From Desulfamplus sp. (GTDB lineage Bacteria > Desulfobacterota > Desulfobacteria > Desulfobacterales > Desulfobacteraceae): DNA of 6,082 bases. Every line of letters begins with the position of its first letter. Within the stretch, counting starts at the first letter, position 1. A program made the position numbers and the translations under genes. The notes under the pieces are model-generated. The model saw nothing but the letters and a program-made list of their open reading frames with translations, was not told where the DNA came from and ran no database searches. This document shows, in pieces, positions 1-6,081 of the stretch. The stretch is taken from contig JADGBP010000152.1 in assembly GCA_015231395.1 (NCBI GenBank), positions 1 through 6,082 on the forward strand, in the 5' to 3' direction.

Positions 1-50
1 GGTAAATTTAAGATATTGATGGTCTCATAACAGTCCAACATTAGCAGTCA

Positions 51-151
51 AGTTTTCCAGATAATTAAATTGGCAGAGTAGGGGCAATCCCTTGCGGTTG
101 CCCTTCTTAAAAAGAAGAGATACCAAAATATTTTTCTGGAAGTCTATAATA
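51..151 (+). repeat. Dispersed repeat with hairpin core, copy 1 (inverted relative to copy 2)
   Basis: Positions 51-108 match the reverse complement of 1912-1969 with only three mismatches over 58 bases. Weaker similarity continues inward to about 151 (shared ATACCAAAAT, TTTTTCTG and TCTATA blocks). The core at 82-103, GGGCAATCC-CTTGC-GGTTGCCC, folds into a hairpin with one bulged T and a five-base loop. A second small hairpin, CTTCTT-AAA-AAGAAG, sits at 103-117. This looks like a REP/MITE-like dispersed element; I recall similar GTAGGGGCAA...TTGCCC elements in many environmental genomes, but that is memory only. No transposase and no target duplication are visible. Confidence 0.85.
145..150 (+). 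promoter_or_regulatory. Possible -10 box (TATAAT) for the VWA gene
   Basis: A perfect TATAAT lies 78 bases before the VWA start codon, at the inner end of the repeat. No good -35 hexamer stands 16-18 bases upstream, and there is no extended -10 TG. The call therefore rests on the -10 alone and on position. Confidence 0.3.
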
Positions 152-228
152 GCATTCGTTAAATCTGATATCCTCTATTTGAATTCTGCGACACGCCCTA
201 ATTATTTGGAACAAGGAGATAAAAGATC

Positions 229-1761
229 ATGAAACATTCGCTTTTTTTATATAAAATCTTTCTGAGCATTTTGTTTTCCATTACGGTTCTTTCATTTACT
301 GGTATTTTTTGCGTTGTAACAGCAGGAACTACTGACTATCCTGAAGTGATTTTTATCCTTGATGCATCCGGTAGCATGTGGGGTAAAGCGGGAGATAAAA
401 CCAAAATTGAAGCTGCAAAGGCTGTCATGGTTGAAGTTGTGCCTGCGTTGGCTCCAGAGGTAAAAGTGGGTCTGGTGGTCTACGGGCATCGTCGTAAAGG
501 AGACTGTAAGGATATTGAGGTGTTGATACATGCAGGAAGTGATGATCGTACCGGTTTGGTTCAAAAAGTAAAAACGCTGCAACCTAAAGGAAAAACACCG
601 ATAACAGATGCCATCAGTACCGTGGTGGAACAACTCAAGACAAAAGAAAATGAAACCTCTGTGGTTTTAATCAGCGATGGTATCGAAACCTGTGCGGCTG
701 ATCCCTGCAAGTTGATTAAGGAACTCAAAGATACTGGTATCAAGTTTGTTTTGCATGTTGTAGGCTTTGGTGTGACCGATGACGAAACTCGACAGCTCAA
801 TTGTTTGGCAGATGCGGGTGGTGGAAAGTACTTGGCTGCCAGAGATGGGAATGCTCTGCTTGAGGCCTTAAATAATCTTTCCAGTGAAATTGGCAAAAAA
901 GTTGAAGTGGAAAAAGCAAAGAGCCTTCAGGTCAAGGTCAAGACAGGTCTTGGCAAAATCAGATTGAGTATGCCGGACAGTACAACACGGGGTATGGAGG
1001 GTTTAAAAATATTCAGGGTTTCAGACGGTAAGCTGGTTAAGGAAACTGAAAGACTTGCTGCTGAAACAACTCATCCTCTAATGGCTGGTGAATATGAACT
1101 GGATTATCTGTTTGCTACGCCAAATTATGGAGATGCCACAGTCACAAAATTAGGGAAGGTCTCTGTAACAAGTGGAGAAACCAGAGAAATCCGACTCGGC
1201 GGCATTGCCTTCAATATCGCAAAAACATTAGAACAGAAGACTCCTGTAGAACATGTTATTATTGCTGAGTCTGGCTCTGGAAATCCCATTGTTGTTGTTC
1301 ATAATAACAATAATGGATATTACAATTTTAAACCAAAGGCAATATTGCCAGGTAAATATAACATCTTTTTTCACTATTCGAATAGTCCTGAACCGACCAT
1401 GATTGCAAATGATATTATTGTAAAACCTGGAGAAGAAACAGTTGTCACGCTTGATTCGGGTATCATTTTTAAAGAAGTGACGGAAACAAGTATTTCCGGC
1501 TGGGATTTAATTCCTCTTGTCAATCGTGGAAAGACCGCCGACACAATAGAAGATGATGAGTTGTCCACAGCAACAACGCCACCTCTGTTGCAGGCACGCC
1601 CTCCATCTGGAAATAAATCGACTTTATGGAAACCGTTTATAGTTCCTCCTGGAATATATCGACTTATGGTTAATGTTGATGGAATGGATGAGCCTTTGAC
1701 CGTTGCAGAAGAGCTGGTTATAAGAAATAATCAGACACTTGATTTCGATTCTGGGCTGTAA
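229..1761 (+). CDS. Secreted von Willebrand factor type A (VWA) domain protein
   Basis: A 510-residue exported protein. Residues 1-32 form a signal peptide with a short basic start and a long hydrophobic core ending near VVTAG. The VWA domain spans about residues 38-225. Its metal-ion-dependent adhesion site (MIDAS) is complete: DASGS (D45, S47, S49), T123 in GKTPITDA, and D150 in ISDGIETC. VYGHRRKGDC and ETCAADPC are hallmarks of a VWA subfamily with conserved cysteines (C93, C155, C160, C192), which may form disulfides in the periplasm. Residues 230-510 look like beta-rich repeats: a module ending in GEYELDY..., then PGKYNIFFHY, then PPGIYRLMV, each near a GE-T or TLD-SG turn. These resemble carboxypeptidase-regulatory-like or PEGA-type folds. 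An AAGGAG site ends ten bases before the ATG. The ligand is unknown; a role in adhesion or protein interaction is inferred. The gene stands alone between two inverted repeats. Confidence 0.9.
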   Translation: MKHSLFLYKIFLSILFSITVLSFTGIFCVVTAGTTDYPEVIFILDASGSMWGKAGDKTKIEAAKAVMVEVVPALAPEVKVGLVVYGHRRKGDCKDIEVLIHAGSDDRTGLVQKVKTLQPKGKTPITDAISTVVEQLKTKENETSVVLISDGIETCAADPCKLIKELKDTGIKFVLHVVGFGVTDDETRQLNCLADAGGGKYLAARDGNALLEALNNLSSEIGKKVEVEKAKSLQVKVKTGLGKIRLSMPDSTTRGMEGLKIFRVSDGKLVKETERLAAETTHPLMAGEYELDYLFATPNYGDATVTKLGKVSVTSGETREIRLGGIAFNIAKTLEQKTPVEHVIIAESGSGNPIVVVHNNNNGYYNFKPKAILPGKYNIFFHYSNSPEPTMIANDIIVKPGEETVVTLDSGIIFKEVTETSISGWDLIPLVNRGKTADTIEDDELSTATTPPLLQARPPSGNKSTLWKPFIVPPGIYRLMVNVDGMDEPLTVAEELVIRNNQTLDFDSGL

Positions 1762-1786
1762 AAAATGGCATTCATGCCGCCATTTT
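1762..1786 (+). terminator. Hairpin terminator after the VWA gene
   Basis: AAAATGGC (1762-1769) pairs perfectly with GCCATTTT (1779-1786) around a nine-base loop, directly after the stop codon. The T-run is part of the stem's descending arm, so it could act as an intrinsic terminator in either direction. An alternative inner fold is GGCAT-TC-ATGCC (1767-1778). Confidence 0.6.
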
Positions 1787-1869
1787 ATAGGTCACAACTT
1801 GGATTATTTTATTATTCAGGAATTTCAATTCAACAATAATTGCAGCAAAGCTGCCTATGTTCTTTTAAA

Positions 1870-1969
1870 TACTATAGATTTTCAGAAAAAAATTTTGGTA
1901 TTTCAATTTTGAAGAAGGGCAACCGCAAGGGATTGCCCCTACTCTGCAAATTTACTTATCTGGCAAACT
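1870..1969 (-). repeat. Dispersed repeat with hairpin core, copy 2
   Basis: This is the inverted partner of the repeat at 51-151. The best-conserved part is 1912-1969, with core hairpin GGGCAACC-GCAAG-GGATTGCCC at 1917-1938. Similarity fades toward 1870. Its outer end lies only 24 bases before the ald start codon, so the repeat forms most of the ald upstream region. Read outward it contains TTGCCC (1933-1938), 17 bases, then TTATCT (1956-1961), a weak sigma-70-like pair also kept in copy 1. A small hairpin GCAGC-AAA-GCTGC (1842-1854) lies just before it. Confidence 0.85.
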
Positions 1970-1993
1970 ATATAAACAAAGGAGATTTGAAAA

Positions 1994-3106
1994 ATGATTG
2001 TGGGTATCCTAAAAGAGATTAAAGTTGCTGAAAAAAGAGTTTGCATGACGCCTGCCGGAGTTGTTGTTCTAAAACAGAACGGTCATGAAATAATGGTCGA
2101 AAAAGACGCAGGTAAAGGTAGTGGCTATGAAGATTCTGCTTATATCAAGGCAGGTGCCACCATTGTGGATACTCCGGCAGAGATATATAAAAAATCCGAC
2201 ATGATTATGCATGTAAAAGAACCTCAGCCATCAGAATATGATCTAATCAGAGAAAATCAAATTATCTTTACTTATCTTCATCTTGCGGCAGATGAAAAGC
2301 AGACTAACGCTCTTATAAAAAGCAAAGCTGTCTGCATTGCTTATGAAACAATTCAGAAAAAAGATGGTTCTCTTCCCCTTCTGGTTCCAATGAGTGAAGT
2401 GGCAGGACGCATGGCAGTTCAAGAGGGTGCGAGACTTCTTGAGATGCCCCAGGGTGGCATGGGCGTTCTTCTTGGTGGTGTAACTGGTGTTGAGCCTGCC
2501 ACTGTAGTTGTGATAGGCGGTGGAGTGGTTGGTATCAATGCCGCAAAAATGGCCTGCGGACTTGGTGCCAAGGTTTATATTCTTGATACAAACCTTGAAC
2601 GACTGAGGTATTTGGATGATGTTATGCCTGCCAACTGTTTTCCTATCATGTCCAATGCCGGAATTTTGCGTGAACATGTCCTAAAAGCAGACCTTGTTAT
2701 CGGTGCTGTTCTTGTTGCCGGAGCCAAAGCTCCTAAACTTATCACAAAAGAGATGCTCAAAGAGATGAAAAAAGGCTCTGTTATTGTTGATGTTGCCATT
2801 GATCAGGGTGGTTGCTTTGAAACATCCAAAGCAACTACTCATACTGAACCTACCTATGTTATAGACGATGTTATTCATTACTGTGTTGCCAATATGCCGG
2901 GTGCTGTTGCAAGGACATCCACAATGGCACTTACTAATGCAACGCTTCCCTATGCTCTTCAAATTGCAAACAAGGGATGGAAAAAAGCGATGCAGGAAAA
3001 TGATGAAATTAAATTTGGAGCCAATGTAATTAATGGCATGGTAACATATAAGGCTGTGGCAGAAGCATTTAATCTTGAGTATACCAGTATCAGTAGTTTG
3101 ATTTGA
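1994..3106 (+). CDS. ald: Alanine dehydrogenase (NAD-dependent)
   Basis: Catalyses reversible oxidative deamination of L-alanine to pyruvate and ammonia with NAD+, in the cytoplasm. It links amino-acid nitrogen to central carbon. The 370-residue length is normal for the family (about 370-378). The start MIVGILKEIK is the standard N-terminus. Key residues fall at the same numbers as in the Mycobacterium tuberculosis enzyme, as I recall it: substrate-binding R15 and K75 (MHVKEP), catalytic H96 (YLHLAAD) and D270 (VDVAIDQGG). The Rossmann motif GGGVVG is at 175-180 and the NAD-ribose-binding acid D198 is in YILDTN. The C-terminal block HYCVANMPGAVARTST (296-310) is a family signature. An AAAGGAG site ends nine bases before the ATG. 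The gene appears monocistronic: no gene overlaps it or closely follows. I see no missing residue or frameshift. Confidence 0.97.
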   Translation: MIVGILKEIKVAEKRVCMTPAGVVVLKQNGHEIMVEKDAGKGSGYEDSAYIKAGATIVDTPAEIYKKSDMIMHVKEPQPSEYDLIRENQIIFTYLHLAADEKQTNALIKSKAVCIAYETIQKKDGSLPLLVPMSEVAGRMAVQEGARLLEMPQGGMGVLLGGVTGVEPATVVVIGGGVVGINAAKMACGLGAKVYILDTNLERLRYLDDVMPANCFPIMSNAGILREHVLKADLVIGAVLVAGAKAPKLITKEMLKEMKKGSVIVDVAIDQGGCFETSKATTHTEPTYVIDDVIHYCVANMPGAVARTSTMALTNATLPYALQIANKGWKKAMQENDEIKFGANVINGMVTYKAVAEAFNLEYTSISSLI

Positions 3107-3208
3107 TTTTTACCGTGACAACACATGTTGGACTGTCACAGATTACACAGATTAACAGATTACACGGATTAAAAAACGGTAAAATACGTGCAATCAGTTT
3201 AATCCGTG
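3107..3208. repeat. Tandem 17-bp repeats nested in competing inverted repeats
   Basis: Two adjacent 17-base copies, CAGATTACACAGATTAA (3139-3155) and CAGATTACACGGATTAA (3156-3172), differ at one base. They sit between arms TTTTACCGT (3108-3116) and ACGGTAAAA (3176-3184). The second copy's CACGGATTAA (3163-3172) also pairs perfectly with TTAATCCGTG (3199-3208). GTGACA/TGTCAC (3115-3120/3134-3139) forms a further small stem. It lies right after the ald stop codon, so it could be a transcript-end structure, but no U-tract supports a normal terminator. A dispersed repeat remnant is equally likely. Confidence 0.7.
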
Positions 3209-3246
3209 ATTAAGACAACTTGGGATTTATATGTCCGGGTAATTAG

Positions 3247-3296
3247 TATCCATATGAGTATTCAAATGGATATAAAATACTCAGTGTCTCATGAGA
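3247..3296 (+). promoter_or_regulatory. Cluster of inverted repeats, candidate activator-binding site for the sigma-54 promoter
   Basis: Three dyads overlap here: TATCCAT/ATGGATA (3247-3253/3266-3272), TGAGTATT/AATACTCA (3255-3262/3276-3283), and the perfect palindrome TCTCATGAGA (3287-3296). They lie about 160-205 bases upstream of the predicted transcription start. That is the usual zone for enhancer-type sites of NtrC-family activators. The regulator that binds is not known; a ZraR-like protein is an inference from the downstream gene. Confidence 0.45.
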
Positions 3297-3426
3297 TATT
3301 CTTTTTTCTATTTGGTAAAAACTTGTATTAACCACAGTGTGTCTGCCGCCGTATACGACTATAAATACAATATAATTCAATCTGTTAGAGTTTGTTTTAA
3401 AATAAAAAACCGCCAAATCCATAGCC

Positions 3427-3443
3427 TTGGCATGATGATTGCT
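3427..3443 (+). promoter_or_regulatory. Sigma-54 (RpoN) promoter of the ZraP-like gene
   Basis: TTGGCATGATGATTGCT matches the consensus YTGGCACGRNNNTTGCW at every defined position except one (T for C after GGCA). The GG at -24 and GC at -12 have the required spacing. Transcription would start near 3454, giving a leader of about 117 bases to the first in-frame ATG (3571) or about 204 to the preferred start (3658). Sigma-54 control is the known mode for zraP in enterobacteria. The rest of the 3209-3570 gap shows no convincing gene. Confidence 0.75.
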
Positions 3444-3557
3444 TTTGAAGTATGTCAAGCAACCTTCCCACATATAATCAATCATAATATTGTAGATATT
3501 TGAGTTGGGTGGTTAATAAAATTTTTTTAACTTATTGAGATGGATTACCAGAATCCA

Positions 3558-3657
3558 TTAAGGAGACATCATGAGAAAACATGGATCCATCATGCAAAAA
3601 CAGGAAACCATCATTAAGAAACAAGGAGGCGTCATCATGCAGAAACAGGGAGATATT
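3558..3657 (+). repeat. In-frame tandem repeat of translation-initiation units before the ZraP-like gene
   Basis: Four units of 21, 21, 24 and 21 bases start at 3571, 3592, 3613 and 3637 and lead into the ATG at 3658. Each follows the pattern AT(G/T)-n(A/G)(A/G)AAACA-(G/T/A)GGA..., ending in ATC or ATT. Three in-frame ATGs have a Shine-Dalgarno site: AAGGAG (3560-3565) for 3571, AAGGAGG (3623-3629) for 3637, and AGGGAG (3647-3652) for 3658. If translated, the units give the imperfect heptads MRKHGSI, MQKQETI, IKKQGGVI and MQKQGDI ahead of MKKP. There is no stop codon between them. Confidence 0.8.
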
Positions 3658-4269
3658 ATGAAAAAACCAGTAATTCTTACAATCGCAGTTGTATTCACAA
3701 TGATTACAATAGTTGGGACAGCTTTTGCAGGGCATGGAGCTGGCAGAAAAGGTTGTTCAATGAATTCTGACAACTATGCTCAAGCGTGTTCTCAGGAGTG
3801 GGCAAATCTCACGGATGACCAAAAAAGCAAACTAAAAACACTTCATCAGAAATTTATTGATGAAACAGCCGTGGCAAGAGCATCAATGATATCCAAGCGT
3901 GAAGAGATGAAAATCTTTATGGAGACCTCATCGCCTGACAAGGCAAAACTCCATGCTCTCTCTGCTGAGTTGACTGAATTACAAAAACAGGTTATGGATA
4001 AAAAAATAGACCTTGCTCTTGATGCAAAAAAAATTGCTCCTGAACTTGATATATCAATGATCATGGATGGACATGGTGGAATGGGAAAAGGTATGGGCAG
4101 GTTGGGAAAAGGTATGATGGGTCGAATGGGAGGAATGATGGGCAAAGGAAAGGGTAAGATGAATTGCCCGGCAATGAGTGCCCATGACAATGATGACGCA
4201 CAGAACAATGATACTGAACCACAAGAGAATCAAACTGATTCGGATCATAGTGGTCACAAGAGCAATTGA
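3658..4269 (+). CDS. ZraP/Spy-like periplasmic metal-binding protein
   Basis: A 203-residue protein from this start. Residues 1-24 are a classic signal peptide (MKKPVILTIAV... ending AFA before GHG). Residues 47-131 form the helical LTxxQ-type domain: WANLTDDQKSKLKTLHQKF, then a long charged helix through ELTELQKQVMDKKIDL, as in the heavy-metal-sensor/ZraP and CpxP/Spy families. These act as periplasmic chaperones or metal buffers under envelope stress. Candidate metal ligands are H26, C33 and C44 near the N-terminus. A Gly/Met/Lys-rich segment (137-173) has about nine Met plus C170, and the acidic tail holds H176, H197 and H200. The Met richness hints at Cu(I) or Ag(I), but Zn is the family norm. 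The start at 3658 is chosen because it places the signal peptide first; upstream in-frame ATGs at 3571 and 3637 also have strong ribosome sites and would add 29 or 7 residues. A sigma-54 promoter lies upstream. The zraP name is by resemblance only. Confidence 0.85.
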   Translation: MKKPVILTIAVVFTMITIVGTAFAGHGAGRKGCSMNSDNYAQACSQEWANLTDDQKSKLKTLHQKFIDETAVARASMISKREEMKIFMETSSPDKAKLHALSAELTELQKQVMDKKIDLALDAKKIAPELDISMIMDGHGGMGKGMGRLGKGMMGRMGGMMGKGKGKMNCPAMSAHDNDDAQNNDTEPQENQTDSDHSGHKSN

Positions 4270-4325
4270 TATGATACAATTCAAGTGATAAGATAAAATT
4301 CAAGCCAAACGAACAAACGTAAAAT

Positions 4326-4368
4326 AAACAGGTATCTCCCACAGATTTTTGGTGGGAGATACCTGTTT
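4326..4368 (+). terminator. Strong 17-bp perfect hairpin after the ZraP-like gene
   Basis: AAACAGGTATCTCCCAC (4326-4342) pairs without mismatch with 4352-4368 around the nine-base loop AGATTTTTG. It starts 57 bases after the stop codon. The outer A/T base pairs supply a short T-run at the 3' end, so it is probably a factor-independent terminator usable from both sides. The long perfect stem could also protect the mRNA 3' end. A further small hairpin TGCCA-AAGT-TGGCA would overlap 4379-4392. Confidence 0.8.
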
Positions 4369-4442
4369 GTGCTGATTATGCCAAAGTTGGCACACAAGAG
4401 TCCCTCCTCAAATCAAGGAATAGAGAAATACCTCCTCCCTAC

Positions 4443-4471
4443 TTGGAGATGGTCGAGTGGGGCAAAATAAT
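4443..4471 (+). promoter_or_regulatory. Possible sigma-70-type promoter for tatD
   Basis: TTGGAG (4443-4448) and AATAAT (4466-4471) are separated by 17 bases and lie about 40 bases before the tatD start. The -10 matches five of six consensus bases, the -35 only three. An independent promoter is expected because the strong hairpin at 4326-4368 should separate this gene from the one before. Confidence 0.3.
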
Positions 4472-4511
4472 AATTATCTGAAAAATGATAGAAACAAAAC
4501 AGGAGTTCAAA

Positions 4512-5321
4512 ATGAGGCTTTTTGACAGCCATGCACATATAGATGATAAAATATATGATGATGATTTTAACGAGATGCTGCAAAGGGCTTTTGATGCTGG
4601 AGTAGAGGCGATCATGGTAGCGGGGGTTACTCCTCAAACCGTAGTAAATGCCCTGCAACTTGTAGAACAGAAGCATGCACATCAAAATTTGTTCATATCA
4701 GTAGGTATGCATCCTCATGATGCACAATACTGTTCAGATGAGATTATTGATCATTATAAGAGTCTTGCACTTAAGAATCCATCTGTTGTACGGGCATGGG
4801 GTGAGACAGGATTGGATTTTAACCGTATGCACTCACCCTCTGACATTCAGGAAAAGTGGTTTGTGCGACAAATAGAGGCGGCAGACGAACTCAATCTTCC
4901 CATGATTTTCCATGAACGGGATTCTGATGGGAGATTGCTGGAAATTCTTGAATCTATGAATCACAGGGAGAGAAAAGGCGTGGTTCACTGTTTCAGCGGA
5001 ACAAGGCAGGAGATGTTCAGATATCTTGATCTTGGTTATTACATAGGAATTACAGGGATATTAACTATTCAGCAGCGTGGTGAGATGTTAAGAGAACTTG
5101 CAGTATTGATTCCTGAAGATCGTATTGTAATTGAAACCGATGCTCCTTATCTCACTCCGGTTCCCATGAAAAATAAAACAAGGCGAAACGAACCCGCCTT
5201 TGTCAGGCATGTCTTGAATAAACTTGCAGAGATAAGAGATCTCAGTGTTGAGGTTCTGGCAGATTCCTTGTGGAACAACACCTGTTTTCTTTATGATATT
5301 CATTCCGAAACTCTTAATTGA
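4512..5321 (+). CDS. tatD: TatD-family metal-dependent hydrolase (DNase)
   Basis: A 269-residue cytoplasmic TIM-barrel hydrolase of the amidohydrolase superfamily; characterised members are Mg2+-dependent 3'-5' DNases/exonucleases. The metal-site residues are all present: H7 and H9 (DSHAHID), E98 (WGETGLDF), H134 (MIFHERD), H159 (VVHCFSG) and D210 (IETDAPYLTP). GMHPHD (65-70) and the family end motif near SLWNNTCFLY are also seen. The start at 4512 is preferred over the in-frame ATG at 4485: AGGAG at 4500-4504 is seven bases from it, and MRLFDSHAHID is the usual family start. In many bacteria tatD follows metG or holB; here it stands alone. The family has several paralogues (TatD, YcfH, YjjV), so the exact name is less certain than the family. 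Confidence 0.93.
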   Translation: MRLFDSHAHIDDKIYDDDFNEMLQRAFDAGVEAIMVAGVTPQTVVNALQLVEQKHAHQNLFISVGMHPHDAQYCSDEIIDHYKSLALKNPSVVRAWGETGLDFNRMHSPSDIQEKWFVRQIEAADELNLPMIFHERDSDGRLLEILESMNHRERKGVVHCFSGTRQEMFRYLDLGYYIGITGILTIQQRGEMLRELAVLIPEDRIVIETDAPYLTPVPMKNKTRRNEPAFVRHVLNKLAEIRDLSVEVLADSLWNNTCFLYDIHSETLN

Positions 5322-5376
5322 CTTATGTCAAAAACAGGACTTATTTCTATGATCAAAAGACAAATATAATTAAAAA

Positions 5377-5469
5377 TCAAGTAGGACAAAGTGCCGCATG
5401 TACAGCATTAGCAAGATCATAAAAAGTCACGGGTTTGATCAAGTAATTTTTTATTGCCTCCGGACATTT
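5377..5469 (-). pseudogene. Remnant: C-terminal end of a response-regulator receiver domain
   Basis: Thirty codons read on the - strand give EAIKNYLIKPVTFYDL-ANAV-HAAL before a TGA at 5377. This is the shape of the last strand and helix of a CheY-like receiver domain: the conserved Lys-Pro of YLIKP, then a DLANAV-type alpha-5 helix. An in-frame TAA at 5470-5472 cuts it off. None of the three - strand frames from 5470 to 5611 shows the phospho-acceptor Asp region or other receiver motifs. It is therefore a fragment, not a gene. The identification rests on one short motif, so chance resemblance is possible. Confidence 0.45.
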
Positions 5470-5601
5470 TTATTTTAGACACACTCGCTCTTCCATTGAA
5501 TACAGGCTGATAGCATGGAAAAAAAAGTTTAAACTCGCTGCCCGACAAAGGCTGTAACGTATTGTCAATATAAAGAATTATTAACATATTATATCAATAT
5601 T

Positions 5602-5620
5602 ATGGATAACCATGGATAAC
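5602..5620 (+). repeat. Small tandem duplication at the start of the THUMP fragment
   Basis: ATGGATAAC occurs at 5602-5610 and again at 5612-5620, separated by one C. The second copy holds the only in-frame ATG for the methyltransferase fragment. No Shine-Dalgarno site is seen before either copy. Confidence 0.6.
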
Positions 5621-5952
5621 ATAAAAAATTACGTAACCAAACAGGTCATACGAAAGAGAGCGGGGCAACATCAGCGATATGCGTCAGGATTTCAATATCA
5701 ACAAGATTCCAGATATTTTGCACAAATTGCAGATAACTTGAGCGAGGAGGGTGTAAAAGAGCTTGATGGATTAGGTGCCAAAAATATTGAGTCTGCTCAT
5801 AGCGGGATCTATTTCAACGCTGACAAATCAGTTTTTTACAAAATCAATTACATGTCCAGGCTTATTTCAAGAGTTCTTGCTCCACTTGAGTCCTTTCCAT
5901 GCGATCATACTGATACGCTGTACAAAAACGCAAAAAAAATTAGGTGGGAACT
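5612..5952 (+). pseudogene. N-terminal fragment of a THUMP-domain class I RNA methyltransferase (RlmL-like)
   Basis: The frame from ATG 5612 reads, from residue 28, QYQQDSRYFAQIADN, EEGVKELDGLGA, GIYFNAD, FYKINYMSRLISRVLAPL, then DTLYKNAKKIRWE (to residue 113). This order matches the start of RlmL/YcbY-type 23S rRNA guanine-N2 methyltransferases: the ferredoxin-like domain and the beginning of THUMP. Full-length proteins are about 370 residues or more, with a SAM-binding methylase domain that is absent here. After about 5952 the frame stays open to the right edge, but the residues (LLISLISPFCNILIK...) no longer fit THUMP and are explained by a different gene on the other strand. The first 27 residues are basic and unlike the family, and no ribosome site precedes the ATG, so the fragment may be cut at both ends. 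Catalytic activity is not expected. Confidence 0.75.
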
Positions 5953-6081
5953 CCTGATATCCCTTATCTCTCCGTTCTGTAATATTTTAATTAAAATTCT
6001 TACCTCAATCTTGTTCGCTGCTCCGGCAAGTCTTTCATTAAATGACCAGTTCTGTCGAATCTTGTACATCAATTCAAGATT
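5905..6081 (-). pseudogene. Fragment of a TonB/TolA-type C-terminal domain protein, tail replaced
   Basis: Read from the right edge on the - strand: MYKIRQNWSFNERLAG, then IEVRILIKILQNGEIRDI, down to about 5956. This is the pattern of the TonB_C/TolA C-terminal domain (Y..I...W, then alternating hydrophobics and DG/NGEI). Such proteins couple inner-membrane proton-motive force to the outer membrane. The expected next part (a SG...D..A..AI...PLPP block) is missing. The frame instead runs through antisense of the THUMP fragment and stops at 5905 after 58 visible codons. The upstream part, including any membrane anchor, lies outside the window. It may still be expressed with an altered end. Confidence 0.65.

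Noticed and set aside
1..30. Possible end of an upstream gene (GKFKILMVS then TAA)
   Set aside because: Nine codons at the window edge are too few to support a gene.
30..40. ACAGTCCAACA, inverted match to 3126-3136
   Set aside because: An 11-base match between strands is expected by chance several times in a window this size.
1969..1976. TATATAAA as a -10 box for ald
   Set aside because: Transcription would begin inside the Shine-Dalgarno site, leaving no usable leader.
1840..2022. 60-codon open frame on + strand
   Set aside because: It runs through the dispersed repeat and into the start of ald in another frame; no ribosome site.
3291..3503. 70-codon open frame on + strand in the gap before the ZraP-like gene
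   Set aside because: It has no ribosome site, its residues match no family I know, and it overlaps the sigma-54 promoter and the palindrome.
3571..3657. Separate leader peptide before the ZraP-like gene
   Set aside because: The repeat units are in frame with the gene and contain no stop codon, so it would be an extension, not a separate peptide.
4388..4404. TTGGCAC resembling a sigma-54 -24 element before tatD
   Set aside because: No TTGC -12 element at the required distance.
5775..5957. 60-codon open frame on + strand
   Set aside because: It is a shifted frame of the THUMP fragment, whose own frame has clear family similarity.
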